24,899 bases of DNA, taken from VHBM01 sp052386635. GTDB lineage: Archaea > Thermoproteota > Nitrososphaeria > Nitrososphaerales > Nitrosopumilaceae. Below are positions 1 through 6,453 of the stretch, one piece after another. The notes beneath the pieces were generated by a model. It saw nothing but the letters and a program-made list of their open reading frames with translations. It did not search any database and was not told where the DNA came from. Positions within the stretch are counted from its first letter, which is position 1; every line of letters begins with the position of its first letter. A program made the translations under genes and the position numbers. Location: positions 1 through 24,899 of the forward strand of contig JBQTJY010000018.1 of the NCBI GenBank assembly GCA_052386635.1, in the 5' to 3' direction.

Positions 1-2
1 TG

Positions 3-1154
3 CCAAAAAACTTTCAGATTACCCAGCTAAATATCTATGGTTCAACAAGCATTGGCCAAGAAGGAAAAATTAGCGTAGAAGGAAAAGAGATTCGAATAAG
101 AAGAATCCAGCTAGAAGAGGATCCTGGTAGATTAATCTATGAAGGGAGCTCAGAACGAACACAAATCACACTTGTTGATTATAATCGTGCAGGAACTCCA
201 CTTGTTGAGATTGTAACAGAGCCTGACTTTGAAAATCCAAAACAGGTTAGATTATTTTTGAATATATTATCTGATTTGCTTGAAAACTTGGGAGTGTCAG
301 ACCCATCGCTTGAAGGTGCAATGAGAGCAGATGCAAATGTCTCAATTGAAGGCGGCTCTAAAGTTGAAATTAAAAACATCAACTCCTTTTATGATTTAGA
401 GAAAGCATTACAGTTTGAGTTAACAAGACAACAAAGTCTAGCTGAGCGCAAAATTGAGATTATTCAAGAAACCCGCCACTGGGATGACAGAAGAAAGATT
501 ACCATATCTGCACGAAGCAAAGAAGGCGAAGAAGATTATCGATATTTTCTTGAAGGTGACATACCGTGGGTGATGATTGCACCACAAGTTGTTTCAAGAT
601 TAAAAAAAGACATGCCAGAAAGTATAAGCTCAAAACGTGAGCGTTACATCAAAAATTTTGATATTCCACCACAGGTTGCAGATGTCCTATCATCTGACAA
701 GTTCTATTCAGATTTGTTTGAACGGGCACATAATGAGAAAAATGCAAAAGAAGTTGCTAATCTGATTACAACTGATCTGATGGGTTTTGTTGATACAAAA
801 GAAAAAAGAAAAGAATCACTGTTAACTGCAAAACACCTTTCAGATTTGGCAAATTCAATAATTGAAAACAAAATAACACGAAATTCTTCAAAAACTGTGC
901 TTCAGACCATAGTAAAAAGTGGGAAATCAGTGTCACAGATAATTTCTGAGCTTGATTTGGGTCATGTTTCAGATGAAAAAGAGCTAGCTAGAGTAATAGA
1001 TGAGATAATAAAAGAAGAAACCAAGGCAGTAGAAGAGGCAAGACAAAAACCAGAAACAATTAACTATTTGGTTGGCAAAGTGATGAAAAAAACAAAAGGA
1101 AAGGCAGACGCCACACTTACTCTTGATTTGTTAAAAAAGAAATTAAATTGTTAG
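3..1154 (+). CDS. gatB: Asp-tRNA(Asn)/Glu-tRNA(Gln) amidotransferase subunit B (5' partial)
   Basis: GatB binds the mischarged tRNA in the GatCAB complex and activates the tRNA-bound Asp or Glu side chain for amidation with ammonia from GatA. The frame is open from the left edge, so the gene enters from outside; about 383 codons are visible, and a full GatB is about 470 residues, so the N-terminal fifth is missing. Upstream of the first in-frame TTG (258) the frame still encodes GatB sequence, including LEEDPGRL and the hallmark VDYNRAGTPLVEIVTEPD, so 258 is not the true start. The C-terminal part is the helical YqeY-like tail that contacts the tRNA elbow. The stop TAG (1152-1154) directly abuts the stop of the convergent gene. 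Archaea of this group normally form Asn-tRNA and/or Gln-tRNA by this indirect route. Confidence 0.96.
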   Translation, partial: PKNFQITQLNIYGSTSIGQEGKISVEGKEIRIRRIQLEEDPGRLIYEGSSERTQITLVDYNRAGTPLVEIVTEPDFENPKQVRLFLNILSDLLENLGVSDPSLEGAMRADANVSIEGGSKVEIKNINSFYDLEKALQFELTRQQSLAERKIEIIQETRHWDDRRKITISARSKEGEEDYRYFLEGDIPWVMIAPQVVSRLKKDMPESISSKRERYIKNFDIPPQVADVLSSDKFYSDLFERAHNEKNAKEVANLITTDLMGFVDTKEKRKESLLTAKHLSDLANSIIENKITRNSSKTVLQTIVKSGKSVSQIISELDLGHVSDEKELARVIDEIIKEETKAVEEARQKPETINYLVGKVMKKTKGKADATLTLDLLKKKLNC

Positions 1155-2381
1155 TTATTTTGCTAGTTTTTTGATTTCATGTGTTACCATGGGCAAAAAT
1201 GCACCTACATCTGAGACTATTCCTAGTGCCTGCCAAGTGCCTCTATCCATGAGCTTTGTCACGGTAGGCTGATTGATATCTACAACTATTACCTTAACAT
1301 CTGCAGGGAGCATGTTTCCAGTGGCAATTGAGTGAAGCATCGTAGATACCATGATCACCATGCTTGCACCTTTTAGGATCTCTTTGTATTTTTGTTGTGC
1401 AATGGAAATATCGGTAATTACATCAGGCAATGGTCCATCATCACGCAAAGAGCCAGCTAGAACAAACGGTACCTTATTTTTTACACACTCGTACATGATT
1501 CCTTTTGTTAGTTTTCCACTCTTTACCATGTTTTCAATAGAGCCTGCTTTGAAAACAGAGTTTATTGCCTGCATGTGGTTTCGGTGTCCTCTTATAGCAA
1601 GCGTTCCATCATGTACATTCATTCCAAGTGATGTTCCAAGTGTAGAGTATTCTATATCATGTACAGCAAGTGCATTTCCTGCAAGCAGGGCATTTATGTA
1701 ACCTAGTTTGATAAGCTGAGCCACAGCATCTGCTGCACCAGTATGTACAATGGCAGGACCACCAACTAGAATGATTTTTCCTCCCTGCTTTTTTGTCTTG
1801 TAAATGTCTTCAGCTACTTTTCTTGCAATGTGTTGGGTAGGACGCTCACTTGAGCTACTACTTCCCATGAATTGAAAGACATTCATTCCCTCTCTTGGTC
1901 TTGCAGGTGGCAAGATGCGAATTCCTTCTTCTCCTACTACAATTTTGTCTCCTTTTCTAACACTTCGTATTGGGACGCATTCGGCTTTAGATGATCGTAC
2001 TACGATGCATTTGTCCATCATCATATTGTCAACATCAATCCAGCGTCCCTTGTAGAAAATTTGTGTGTGGTTATTTGTTGTGCTGTAAAAGTTTTCTGGC
2101 ATAACCATGTCTTTTGTGGCAGCCATAAATCTGACCTCTTTTTGTATTTTAGCAGTGGCACCTTCCCTGTAAACTAGCTCAAGAATGTCTTCTAGATGTT
2201 TTTTTGACTTGCCTTGAATACGTAGCTTTGCATAACTTGCATCTTTTTTTCTCCGCCCAATTCTAATTTTTAGTACCTCAAATTCCCCACCAAGGTCCAT
2301 GATGCCATCAAAAATCTTTGTAAGTATCAGAGAGTCAATTAGGTGCCCTCGTACCTCTACTTCCTGAATAAATTTACTCAT
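1155..2381 (-). CDS. TIGR00300/LOR-SDH domain protein, probable archaeal ornithine cyclodeaminase
   Basis: The 408-aa protein matches the archaeal family long annotated as TIGR00300 or LOR/SDH bifunctional conserved domain. Members of this family, related to the C-terminal half of cyanobacterial AgrE/ArgZ, have been described as NAD-dependent ornithine cyclodeaminases converting ornithine to proline and ammonia (family knowledge, from memory). Residues 1-90 form an alpha/beta N-terminal domain (start MSKFIQEVEVRGHLIDS). The Rossmann-like catalytic part contains ILVGGPAIVHTGAADAV (about residues 204-220) followed by NALAVHDIEYSTLGTSLG. Length is normal for the stand-alone archaeal form. The ATG start at 2381 is the only good start. 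The gene is monocistronic and tail-to-tail with gatB without an intervening base. Saccharopine dehydrogenase is the older, less likely reading. Confidence 0.82.
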   Translation of the reverse strand: MSKFIQEVEVRGHLIDSLILTKIFDGIMDLGGEFEVLKIRIGRRKKDASYAKLRIQGKSKKHLEDILELVYREGATAKIQKEVRFMAATKDMVMPENFYSTTNNHTQIFYKGRWIDVDNMMMDKCIVVRSSKAECVPIRSVRKGDKIVVGEEGIRILPPARPREGMNVFQFMGSSSSSERPTQHIARKVAEDIYKTKKQGGKIILVGGPAIVHTGAADAVAQLIKLGYINALLAGNALAVHDIEYSTLGTSLGMNVHDGTLAIRGHRNHMQAINSVFKAGSIENMVKSGKLTKGIMYECVKNKVPFVLAGSLRDDGPLPDVITDISIAQQKYKEILKGASMVIMVSTMLHSIATGNMLPADVKVIVVDINQPTVTKLMDRGTWQALGIVSDVGAFLPMVTHEIKKLAK

Positions 2382-2458
2382 ATGTTATGTATAGAATAAT
2401 GTGTTAACTTAAAAATTGCGAATTAATTTGAGCGTGTTTTTGTTAAAACAAACAAAAG

Positions 2459-2614
2459 CTATTCTTGTCTATCACTCTGATTCATTTCAATCCATTCAGG
2501 TTTTAGCGAACATTCCTTACATATGTGATAAACATGTTCATCGTTTGGGAATCTTCTTACTATGATCTTTGGATTATCATCTAGACACTGTCGGTGTGTT
2601 TCTTCAGAATTCAC
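2459..2614 (-). CDS. Small Cys/His protein, putative zinc-binding (51 aa)
   Basis: A 51-codon frame starting with GTG (2614) and ending TAG (2459-2461); an in-frame TAA lies four codons upstream of the GTG, which fixes the N-terminus closely. Cys10, His27, His30, Cys32 and Cys35 (HVYHICKEC) could form one metal site. A TATA-like AT run (plus-strand 2631-2641) lies about 24 bases before the start, as for leaderless archaeal genes. Downstream of the stop the transcript would run into a T-rich stretch with the short inverted repeat TTTGTT-AA-AACAAA, a possible terminator. I do not recognise the family. The gene may be real because the codon pattern is protein-like and the promoter spacing fits, but nothing enzymatic can be inferred. 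Confidence 0.55.
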   Translation of the reverse strand: MNSEETHRQCLDDNPKIIVRRFPNDEHVYHICKECSLKPEWIEMNQSDRQE

Positions 2615-2658
2615 TGGAGATGTTTAGTGCTATAATATTTATGAAATTATGACATTGT

Positions 2659-3006
2659 TTACACAGGAAGCGATACTTTACCTTTGTATTGAGGTATGCT
2701 TTCTGCTTCTAACATTTTTACAGTCTCATCTTTTTGTTCCTTGCTTAGTCCTTGGACAAGTGCCTTTGATATGCCGTTTTTATCACACAAAACAAGAAGG
2801 TATCCACTAGTATCTGTTAATACAAAGCCAGATGATTCATCAACAATAGCGTATAGATTCTCTTCTCCGACAGGCTCCCAAACATTTGTTTTGTTATCAC
2901 GTAGTGCCAACGCAGGCATGGCTTTGCCATTTGCAAATTTATTTAGCAACTCTCTTGCCTCTTGTACTCTTTTTTGGCCTACTTTCAAGGCAGCAAAGTA
3001 TTGCAT
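2659..3006 (-). CDS. Conserved hypothetical protein (115 aa)
   Basis: A soluble 115-aa protein with ATG start. Residues 1-30 look helical (QKRVQEARELLNKFANGK); the middle is strand-rich (NLYAIVDESSGFVLTDTSGYLLVLCDKNG), followed by a helix (LSKEQKDETVKMLEAE) and a short tail. No catalytic motif, membrane segment or signal peptide is visible. A TATA-like sequence lies about 20-25 bases upstream of the ATG (plus-strand 3019-3031), and 53 bases separate it from the next gene upstream, so it is probably transcribed on its own. I do not recognise the family; it looks like a thaumarchaeal orphan. Confidence 0.75.
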   Translation of the reverse strand: MQYFAALKVGQKRVQEARELLNKFANGKAMPALALRDNKTNVWEPVGEENLYAIVDESSGFVLTDTSGYLLVLCDKNGISKALVQGLSKEQKDETVKMLEAESIPQYKGKVSLPV

Positions 3007-3059
3007 GATTGTTTATTGATAAAATTAATTATTAAAATTTATGAAAATAGCCAGTCTGA

Positions 3060-3290
3060 TTAAACTTCGAGTTTTTTTAATAGTGCGGTAACGATTTTGG
3101 TGTTTTCTGTTCGCTCTTGCATGATTTCATCTAGCCGTTTTTTGTTAATTGGTCTTTTATTGTTCTCAATTATTTGAAAATATTCTTCATCTAGGTCATT
3201 ATTTGCTTGGAGTCGTTTTATGATCTCAAATAATATTCCTATGACTTGGTTTTGTGCTGCGATTAGCTCGTCTTTACTTGTCTCAGACAT
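3060..3290 (-). CDS. Conserved hypothetical helical protein (76 aa)
   Basis: A 76-aa acidic/basic helical protein starting at ATG 3290, without Cys and without membrane segments. Its first eight bases overlap the end of the upstream HD-domain gene, so the two are almost certainly co-transcribed and translationally coupled. Two helical stretches are suggested (SKDELIAAQNQVIGILFEII and KKRLDEIMQERTENTKIVTA) separated by a loop around NNDLDEEYFQIIENNKRPIN. It could be a small accessory or regulator of the HD enzyme, but that rests only on gene order. I do not recognise the family. Confidence 0.75.
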   Translation of the reverse strand: MSETSKDELIAAQNQVIGILFEIIKRLQANNDLDEEYFQIIENNKRPINKKRLDEIMQERTENTKIVTALLKKLEV

Positions 3291-3840
3291 TGGTATTTGT
3301 TAGATTAATTTCATTTCTTATAATTTTGTTTAAGATCTTGCGCAAGTATTCACTTTTAATTTCCTTATCTGCAGTTTTTAAAAATTCTACAAGCTTGCCT
3401 TTGTCATATCCATCTTCTAGATATTTTCTTGCTTGAAATGCCATCTCAAGTTTGTCTATCTCATGTACAAGCTGAGCCTCTTTTGTTTTTGCTTCTTGAT
3501 ATTCATCCCATATCTTTTCATACTTTTTAGCTAGAGCCAATGGAAGACTGGACAAAACTTCTTTCATAGCATTGTTTTCAAGTTTCATTTTTTGTTTTAA
3601 TGATATTTCATCAGGAGTATAATCTCCAACAAGTGACTCGGCAAGATCATGAATCAAAGACATTGTTGTTACCTTTTGCACGTCTAGTGCTTGTAGTTCG
3701 GCAATAATCATAGACATTACAGTCATAGAATAGGCGTGGTCAGCTACTGATTCTGGCTCTTTAATGCCTACTTTTTTAGCCCAGCCTTTTCTGTGAATGT
3801 TCTTTAAGCCAATAACCTGATCAAAAAAGTCTTCTAGCAA
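3283..3840 (-). CDS. HD-domain phosphohydrolase, YfbR/HDDC2-like (probable 5'-deoxynucleotidase)
   Basis: A 185-aa HD-superfamily protein of the YfbR/HDDC2 type, a metal-dependent phosphatase family that removes phosphate from (deoxy)nucleoside 5'-monophosphates. The HD ligands are His35 (in ESVADHAY), His64-Asp65 (LIHDLAES) and Asp129 (HEIDKLEMAFQA); Glu68 and Asp73 have the spacing of the catalytic Glu and Asp of E. coli YfbR (family knowledge). The N-terminal helix carries the conserved KxGW motif (residues 18-20). The start is TTG at 3840, because an in-frame TAG lies five codons upstream and no ATG lies between. The gene begins two bases after the stop of a C2H2 zinc-finger mini-gene and overlaps the following 76-aa gene, giving a three-gene unit. 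Substrate preference cannot be read from sequence. Confidence 0.88.
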   Translation of the reverse strand: MLEDFFDQVIGLKNIHRKGWAKKVGIKEPESVADHAYSMTVMSMIIAELQALDVQKVTTMSLIHDLAESLVGDYTPDEISLKQKMKLENNAMKEVLSSLPLALAKKYEKIWDEYQEAKTKEAQLVHEIDKLEMAFQARKYLEDGYDKGKLVEFLKTADKEIKSEYLRKILNKIIRNEINLTNTNV

Positions 3841-3842
3841 TG

Positions 3843-3965
3843 CTAGAATTTCCTAGTGTCTCCCTCTAATAATCCTGAGCCATGATGGATTCTGTCTATG
3901 TGTTTTGAGAGTTCTTCCTTGCTGCTAAATTTAGAATCGCAGTATGGACATGTTGATTCTGTCAT
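3843..3965 (-). CDS. C2H2 zinc-finger mini-protein (40 aa)
   Basis: A 40-codon frame from ATG 3965 to TAG 3843-3845 encoding one C2H2 zinc finger and little else: Cys6-x2-Cys9, Phe13, a helix SSKEELSKH and His22/His27/His28. This is close to the classical finger spacing, with the hydrophobic Phe and Leu core residues present. The promoter is good: TTTAATA on the minus strand (plus 3988-3994) is centred about 25 bases before the ATG, suggesting a leaderless mRNA. The stop is two bases before the TTG of the HD nucleotidase, so it is the first gene of that operon. Single-finger proteins of this size are common in archaea and may bind nucleic acid or protein; the target is unknown. A perfect GTTCGAAC palindrome sits just upstream of the promoter. 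Confidence 0.72.
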   Translation of the reverse strand: MTESTCPYCDSKFSSKEELSKHIDRIHHGSGLLEGDTRKF

Positions 3966-3987
3966 GTGGCTAGTAAATATTATAGAG

Positions 3988-4016
3988 TATTAAAGCGTTC
4001 GAACAAGATAAAAAAC
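3988..4016. promoter_or_regulatory. Divergent promoter pair with central palindrome GTTCGAAC
   Basis: The C2H2/HD operon (start 3965, minus) and the corrinoid adenosyltransferase gene (start 4037, plus) diverge from a 71-base region. Each has a TATA-like box about 25-26 bases from its start: minus-strand GCTTTAATA at 3988-3996 and plus-strand GATAAAAAA at about 4007-4015. Between them lies the perfect palindrome GTTCGAAC at 3997-4004, almost equidistant from both start codons (about 36 bases). It would cover the upstream (BRE) side of both boxes. The function as a shared operator is inferred. Confidence 0.45.
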
Positions 4017-4036
4017 AGAAAAGGCCAGATTGAATA

Positions 4037-4573
4037 ATGAAGATTTATACAAAAACAGGTGACAATGGAACAACTGGTTTACAGGGAGGAAATAGAATTT
4101 CAAAATCAAATCCACGCATTGTTGCATATGGGACAGTTGATGAAATAAATTCATCATTAGGAATTATTCTTTCTAATACTTTAGATAATGACATAAGAGA
4201 TCTGTTAACAAAAATACAAAATGACCTATTTGTAGCAGGCTCTGACTTGTCAAACCCTGATATCACATCCTCAAAAAATCGAATTACATCTAATATGGTA
4301 GAATATCTAGAGGACAAAATTGATCAGTTTGAAAAAGAACTAGAACCAATTGCGAAATTCATTCTTCCAGGAGGCCATCCAACTTCTTCACAAGTTCATT
4401 TTGCAAGGGCAGTTACACGGAGAGCGGAAACTATGGTCATTACACTATCAGAGAAAGAAAATGTAAATTCTGAGTGTAAAAAGTATCTAAATAGATTATC
4501 TGATTTGCTGTTTGTTTTAGCTAGAGTGATTAACAAAAGAAACGGAATAACAGATGTTTTTTGGAAACAGTAA
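4037..4573 (+). CDS. PduO-type cob(I)alamin adenosyltransferase
   Basis: This 178-aa enzyme transfers the 5'-deoxyadenosyl group of ATP to cob(I)alamin or a cob(I)yrinic acid diamide, making adenosylcobalamin. The PduO/MMAB family signatures are all present: ATP-binding N-terminus TKTGDNGTTGLQGGNR (residues 5-20), VDEINSSLG (34-42), FILPGGHPTSSQVHFARA (108-125) and the arginine-rich VTRRAE helix after it. The length is typical of the single-domain form. In thaumarchaea the product is needed by methylmalonyl-CoA mutase of the 3-hydroxypropionate/4-hydroxybutyrate cycle (known biology, not shown here). The ATG at 4037 lies about 26 bases after an AT-rich TATA-like box. It is monocistronic, followed by tRNA-Phe. 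Confidence 0.93.
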   Translation: MKIYTKTGDNGTTGLQGGNRISKSNPRIVAYGTVDEINSSLGIILSNTLDNDIRDLLTKIQNDLFVAGSDLSNPDITSSKNRITSNMVEYLEDKIDQFEKELEPIAKFILPGGHPTSSQVHFARAVTRRAETMVITLSEKENVNSECKKYLNRLSDLLFVLARVINKRNGITDVFWKQ

Positions 4574-4614
4574 AAGACACACTTTAATTGCTCAGCTATA
4601 AGACATTTCGATGT

Positions 4615-4691
4615 GCCAGGGTAGCTCAGCCCGGGAGAGCACTCGGCTGAAGACCGAGCTGTCGTGCGTTCAAATCCCACCCCTGGCACCA
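4615..4691 (+). tRNA. tRNA-Phe (GAA) with encoded CCA
   Basis: Cloverleaf: acceptor stem GCCAGGG (4615-4621) pairs perfectly with CCCTGGC (4681-4687), discriminator A 4688, CCA 4689-4691 encoded. D-arm GCTC/GAGC; anticodon stem CTCGG/CCGAG with loop CTGAAGA, anticodon GAA, so phenylalanine. The T-arm loop is TTCAAAT with stem GTGCG/CCCAC, which contains a C-C mismatch at the pair next to the loop-closing pair (52-62). There is no intron at the canonical position 37/38. A TATA-like stretch lies about 30 bases upstream (TTTAATTG). Confidence 0.95.
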
Positions 4692-4737
4692 TACTTAAAT
4701 TTAAATACATGAGCAACTTCTCTTCAAGGTCAGTCAT

Positions 4738-4992
4738 ATGTCGAGGAAAAAATTATCAGAAAAGAAAACAAAATTAAAAAAACAAACACCTGAAAAAAAA
4801 TCGGCTAAATCAAAAGACAAGCCTGCAAAACAAGCAAAATCAAAAGCAAAAAAGACAAAGCGTGACGAGTTTGCAAGTGACGATGCAGGCATAGTTGTTA
4901 TCGAAGATGACTTGACAGTTGACAAGGAAGCAGAAAACGAAGAAAGAAGAGCATATCTAGAAGAAGCAAGGTCTCAAGAAGCGTTTGATTAA
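4738..4992 (+). CDS. Lysine-rich small protein with acidic C-terminus (84 aa)
   Basis: An 84-aa protein with a very basic, Ser/Pro/Ala-containing N-terminal half (residues 1-43 almost all K, S, A, T, P; reminiscent of histone H1-like tails) followed by an acidic half (DEFASDDAGIVVIEDDLTVDKEAENEERRAYLEEARSQEAFD, partly helical). No Cys, no membrane segment. The basic tail is likely disordered and could bind DNA or RNA; the acidic part could be a protein contact. The ATG at 4738 is the natural start; the gene begins 47 bases after the tRNA-Phe and has TTTAAATAC about 35 bases upstream. I do not recognise the family beyond low-complexity similarity. Repeated AAA codons make frame prediction less certain, but the C-terminal half looks like real protein. 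Confidence 0.75.
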   Translation: MSRKKLSEKKTKLKKQTPEKKSAKSKDKPAKQAKSKAKKTKRDEFASDDAGIVVIEDDLTVDKEAENEERRAYLEEARSQEAFD

Positions 4993-5067
4993 ATTTGAAT
5001 TAAAATCATCTAGTTATAAAGTTCTATACACTAAATCTTTATCATCTGTAACTTGTTATAATTAGTA

Positions 5068-5307
5068 TTGCGTGCATTATGCTTAATTGCTGTAAAGGCA
5101 GGTACTGTAGACAGAGTTTTACAGGCAGTAAAAAAGAAACGTAAAGTTGTACGCGAAGTTATGGTTGTGACTGGCAGAGCAGACATCAGCGTAGTACTTC
5201 AAGGAACTATTGAGGAGATAAACAACATGGTAATTGAATTTAAGAAAATAAAAGAGATAGTAAATACAGAAACCCTCATTGAAGTGGAGGTAAACTTGGG
5301 ATGGTAA
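5068..5307 (+). CDS. Stand-alone Lrp/AsnC-type ligand-binding (RAM) domain protein 1
   Basis: A 79-aa protein consisting of only the alpha/beta RAM domain (Regulation of Amino acid Metabolism) of Lrp/AsnC regulators, without the helix-turn-helix. The beta-alpha-beta-beta-alpha-beta pattern is visible: RALCLIAVKAGT, a helix, REVMVVTGRADISVVLQG, a helix (IEEINNMVIEFKKI), and VNTETLIEVEV. The motif G-x-x-D-I-x-V at residues 36-43 is the usual RAM turn where effectors bind at the dimer interface. The start is TTG 5068; no ATG is available without losing the first strand. The stop overlaps the start of the second RAM gene by seven bases. Such proteins may form mixed oligomers with full-length Lrp proteins or act as amino-acid sensors; this is inferred. 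Confidence 0.85.
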   Translation: MRALCLIAVKAGTVDRVLQAVKKKRKVVREVMVVTGRADISVVLQGTIEEINNMVIEFKKIKEIVNTETLIEVEVNLGW

Positions 5308-5519
5308 AGGCAGTAGTTTTGGTAAAATCACCAAAAAAACTAATTGCCGCAAGGCTGAGAAAGGTAAACGCGATTTATGACTCATTTCCAGTAAGCGGAC
5401 AGTTTGATGCTGTTGCTTTGATTAAGGTAAAAGATCTTTCTGAAATAAAGGATGTAACAACTGAGATTCAGCTGATTAAAGGTGTGGAACGAACTGAAAC
5501 TATGGTTGAGGTTCAGTAA
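5301..5519 (+). CDS. Stand-alone Lrp/AsnC-type ligand-binding (RAM) domain protein 2
   Basis: A 72-aa RAM-domain-only protein, divergent paralogue of its overlapping neighbour. Strands MVKAVVLVKSP, FDAVALIKVKD and VERTETMVEVQ and helices around PKKLIAARLRKV and LSEIKDVTTEIQLI give the same fold. The turn is GQFDAV where the first paralogue has GRADIS, so the effector pocket probably differs. The ATG is inside the last codons of the first gene (seven-base overlap, +1 frame), which implies translational coupling and an equimolar pair, possibly a heteromer. No DNA-binding domain is present in either protein. Confidence 0.87.
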   Translation: MVKAVVLVKSPKKLIAARLRKVNAIYDSFPVSGQFDAVALIKVKDLSEIKDVTTEIQLIKGVERTETMVEVQ

Positions 5520-5555
5520 CAAAAAGGATTTAATGAGTAAGAAGTTAGGTTTGAT

Positions 5556-5969
5556 ATGAACATAAAACGTGTTGGAAATGTAATTTTAGCCGTTAAAGAT
5601 TTGGATAAATCTATAAAATTCTATAACGAAATACTTGGCCTCCCGATAAAGCAACAAAGAAGATCATGGGTAGATCTTGGCTCAAAAGGGGCGTTGCTGA
5701 GTCTTCATCCTGCATCGCTAACTGCTACACATTTTGGCACTTCGATTGAAAATGGGGTAGCAATTGGATTTATTGTTGGCGATGTAAAATCAGCTGTTGA
5801 AGAATTGAGAACAAAGGGAGTTAAAATATACAGAGATGTTGTGGATAGAGAAGCAGGAAAAAACGCAATTATTTTAGATCCTGATGATTACATGATATCG
5901 TTGTTTGAACCAAATTTCAAGGATAAAGAACAACAAACAACAGGATATCATGGATTTACGCCTGTTTAG
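5556..5969 (+). CDS. VOC (glyoxalase/bleomycin resistance) family protein
   Basis: A 137-aa single VOC-fold protein with two beta-alpha-beta-beta-beta modules: residues about 5-60 (VGNVILAVKDLDKSIKFYNEILGL, then SWVDLGSKGALLSLHP) and about 70-120 (VAIGFIVGDVKSAVEELRTKGV, then NAIILDPDDYMISLFEP). Known members include glyoxalase I, methylmalonyl-CoA epimerase and dioxygenases. Here the usual first metal ligand His (in the DHVAL-type motif) is Asn8, while the C-terminal Glu of SLFEP is kept, so the canonical metal site looks incomplete. This argues against methylmalonyl-CoA epimerase or glyoxalase I; function unknown. A TATA-like GGATTTAATG lies about 24-30 bases upstream. The stop overlaps the stop of the convergent gene by four bases. 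Confidence 0.85.
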   Translation: MNIKRVGNVILAVKDLDKSIKFYNEILGLPIKQQRRSWVDLGSKGALLSLHPASLTATHFGTSIENGVAIGFIVGDVKSAVEELRTKGVKIYRDVVDREAGKNAIILDPDDYMISLFEPNFKDKEQQTTGYHGFTPV

Positions 5970-6352
5970 AGCGTTTTTTTAATTTTTGAAATCATCTCAC
6001 CAATTGTTTTAACATTAACATCAACTGTGATGTAAAATGTTACATTACGATTTGGTATTATGACTAAAATTACTTTTTTGTGTTTTAACAAGGTATACTC
6101 CAAATCTCCTAATACTGCAGCTTGCGAATTTCGTAATGTTGTGATGTTAGAAATGATAAAAAACTCATTTTTTGCATCTTCTGACTTTAAAAGCGGTTTT
6201 ATTCCAGGTCGAATTATTCCAGTTAGTGTTCTGCCATATTCGTTAATCACTCCAACATAGCGAATGGATTTTGAAATATTCAAAATTTGTTGACATTTTT
6301 TCCTATAATCTTGTATTGATTCCTTCCATTTTTGTTCAGGAGTTTTTGTCAT
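5966..6352 (-). CDS. Conserved thaumarchaeal protein, roadblock/profilin-like sensor candidate (128 aa)
   Basis: A 128-aa soluble protein. After an N-terminal helix (KWKESIQDYRKKCQQILNIS) comes a pattern of alternating strands: IRYVGVINEYGRTLTGII, NEFFIISNITTLRNSQAAVL, KVILVIIPNRNVTFYITVD, and a last helix. The motif VGVINEYGR resembles the first strands of roadblock/LC7 or PAS-like small sensor domains, but I cannot assign it firmly. Paralogues of this kind are, in my memory, numerous in ammonia-oxidising archaea. The ATG start at 6352 has CTTTATTAG about 26 bases upstream on the minus strand, consistent with a leaderless mRNA. Its stop overlaps that of the VOC gene. Confidence 0.75.
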   Translation of the reverse strand: MTKTPEQKWKESIQDYRKKCQQILNISKSIRYVGVINEYGRTLTGIIRPGIKPLLKSEDAKNEFFIISNITTLRNSQAAVLGDLEYTLLKHKKVILVIIPNRNVTFYITVDVNVKTIGEMISKIKKTL

Positions 6353-6453
6353 TAATAGAAATTCGTTGCCAAACTAATAAAGTTACACACAGTTAAGAAT
6401 TTACATATAGTTTATTGTAGCATGTATTTATTATAGAAATAATTTTTAAAACT

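Noticed and set aside
1351..1701. Long plus-strand frame of 116 codons opposite the ornithine cyclodeaminase gene
   Set aside because: Antisense to a clearly recognised enzyme; composition is Ser/Phe-rich as expected for a shadow frame.
3060..3965. Reading the HD nucleotidase operon as an anti-phage dNTP-depletion system
   Set aside because: The HD protein is of the housekeeping YfbR/HDDC2 type, and no defence genes, integrase or mobile-element signs are nearby.
5533..5559. Eight-codon ORF overlapping the VOC start (ATGA), resembling a leader peptide
   Set aside because: Its ATG is part of GATTTAATG, the likely TATA region at the correct distance from the VOC start, so it is probably not transcribed.
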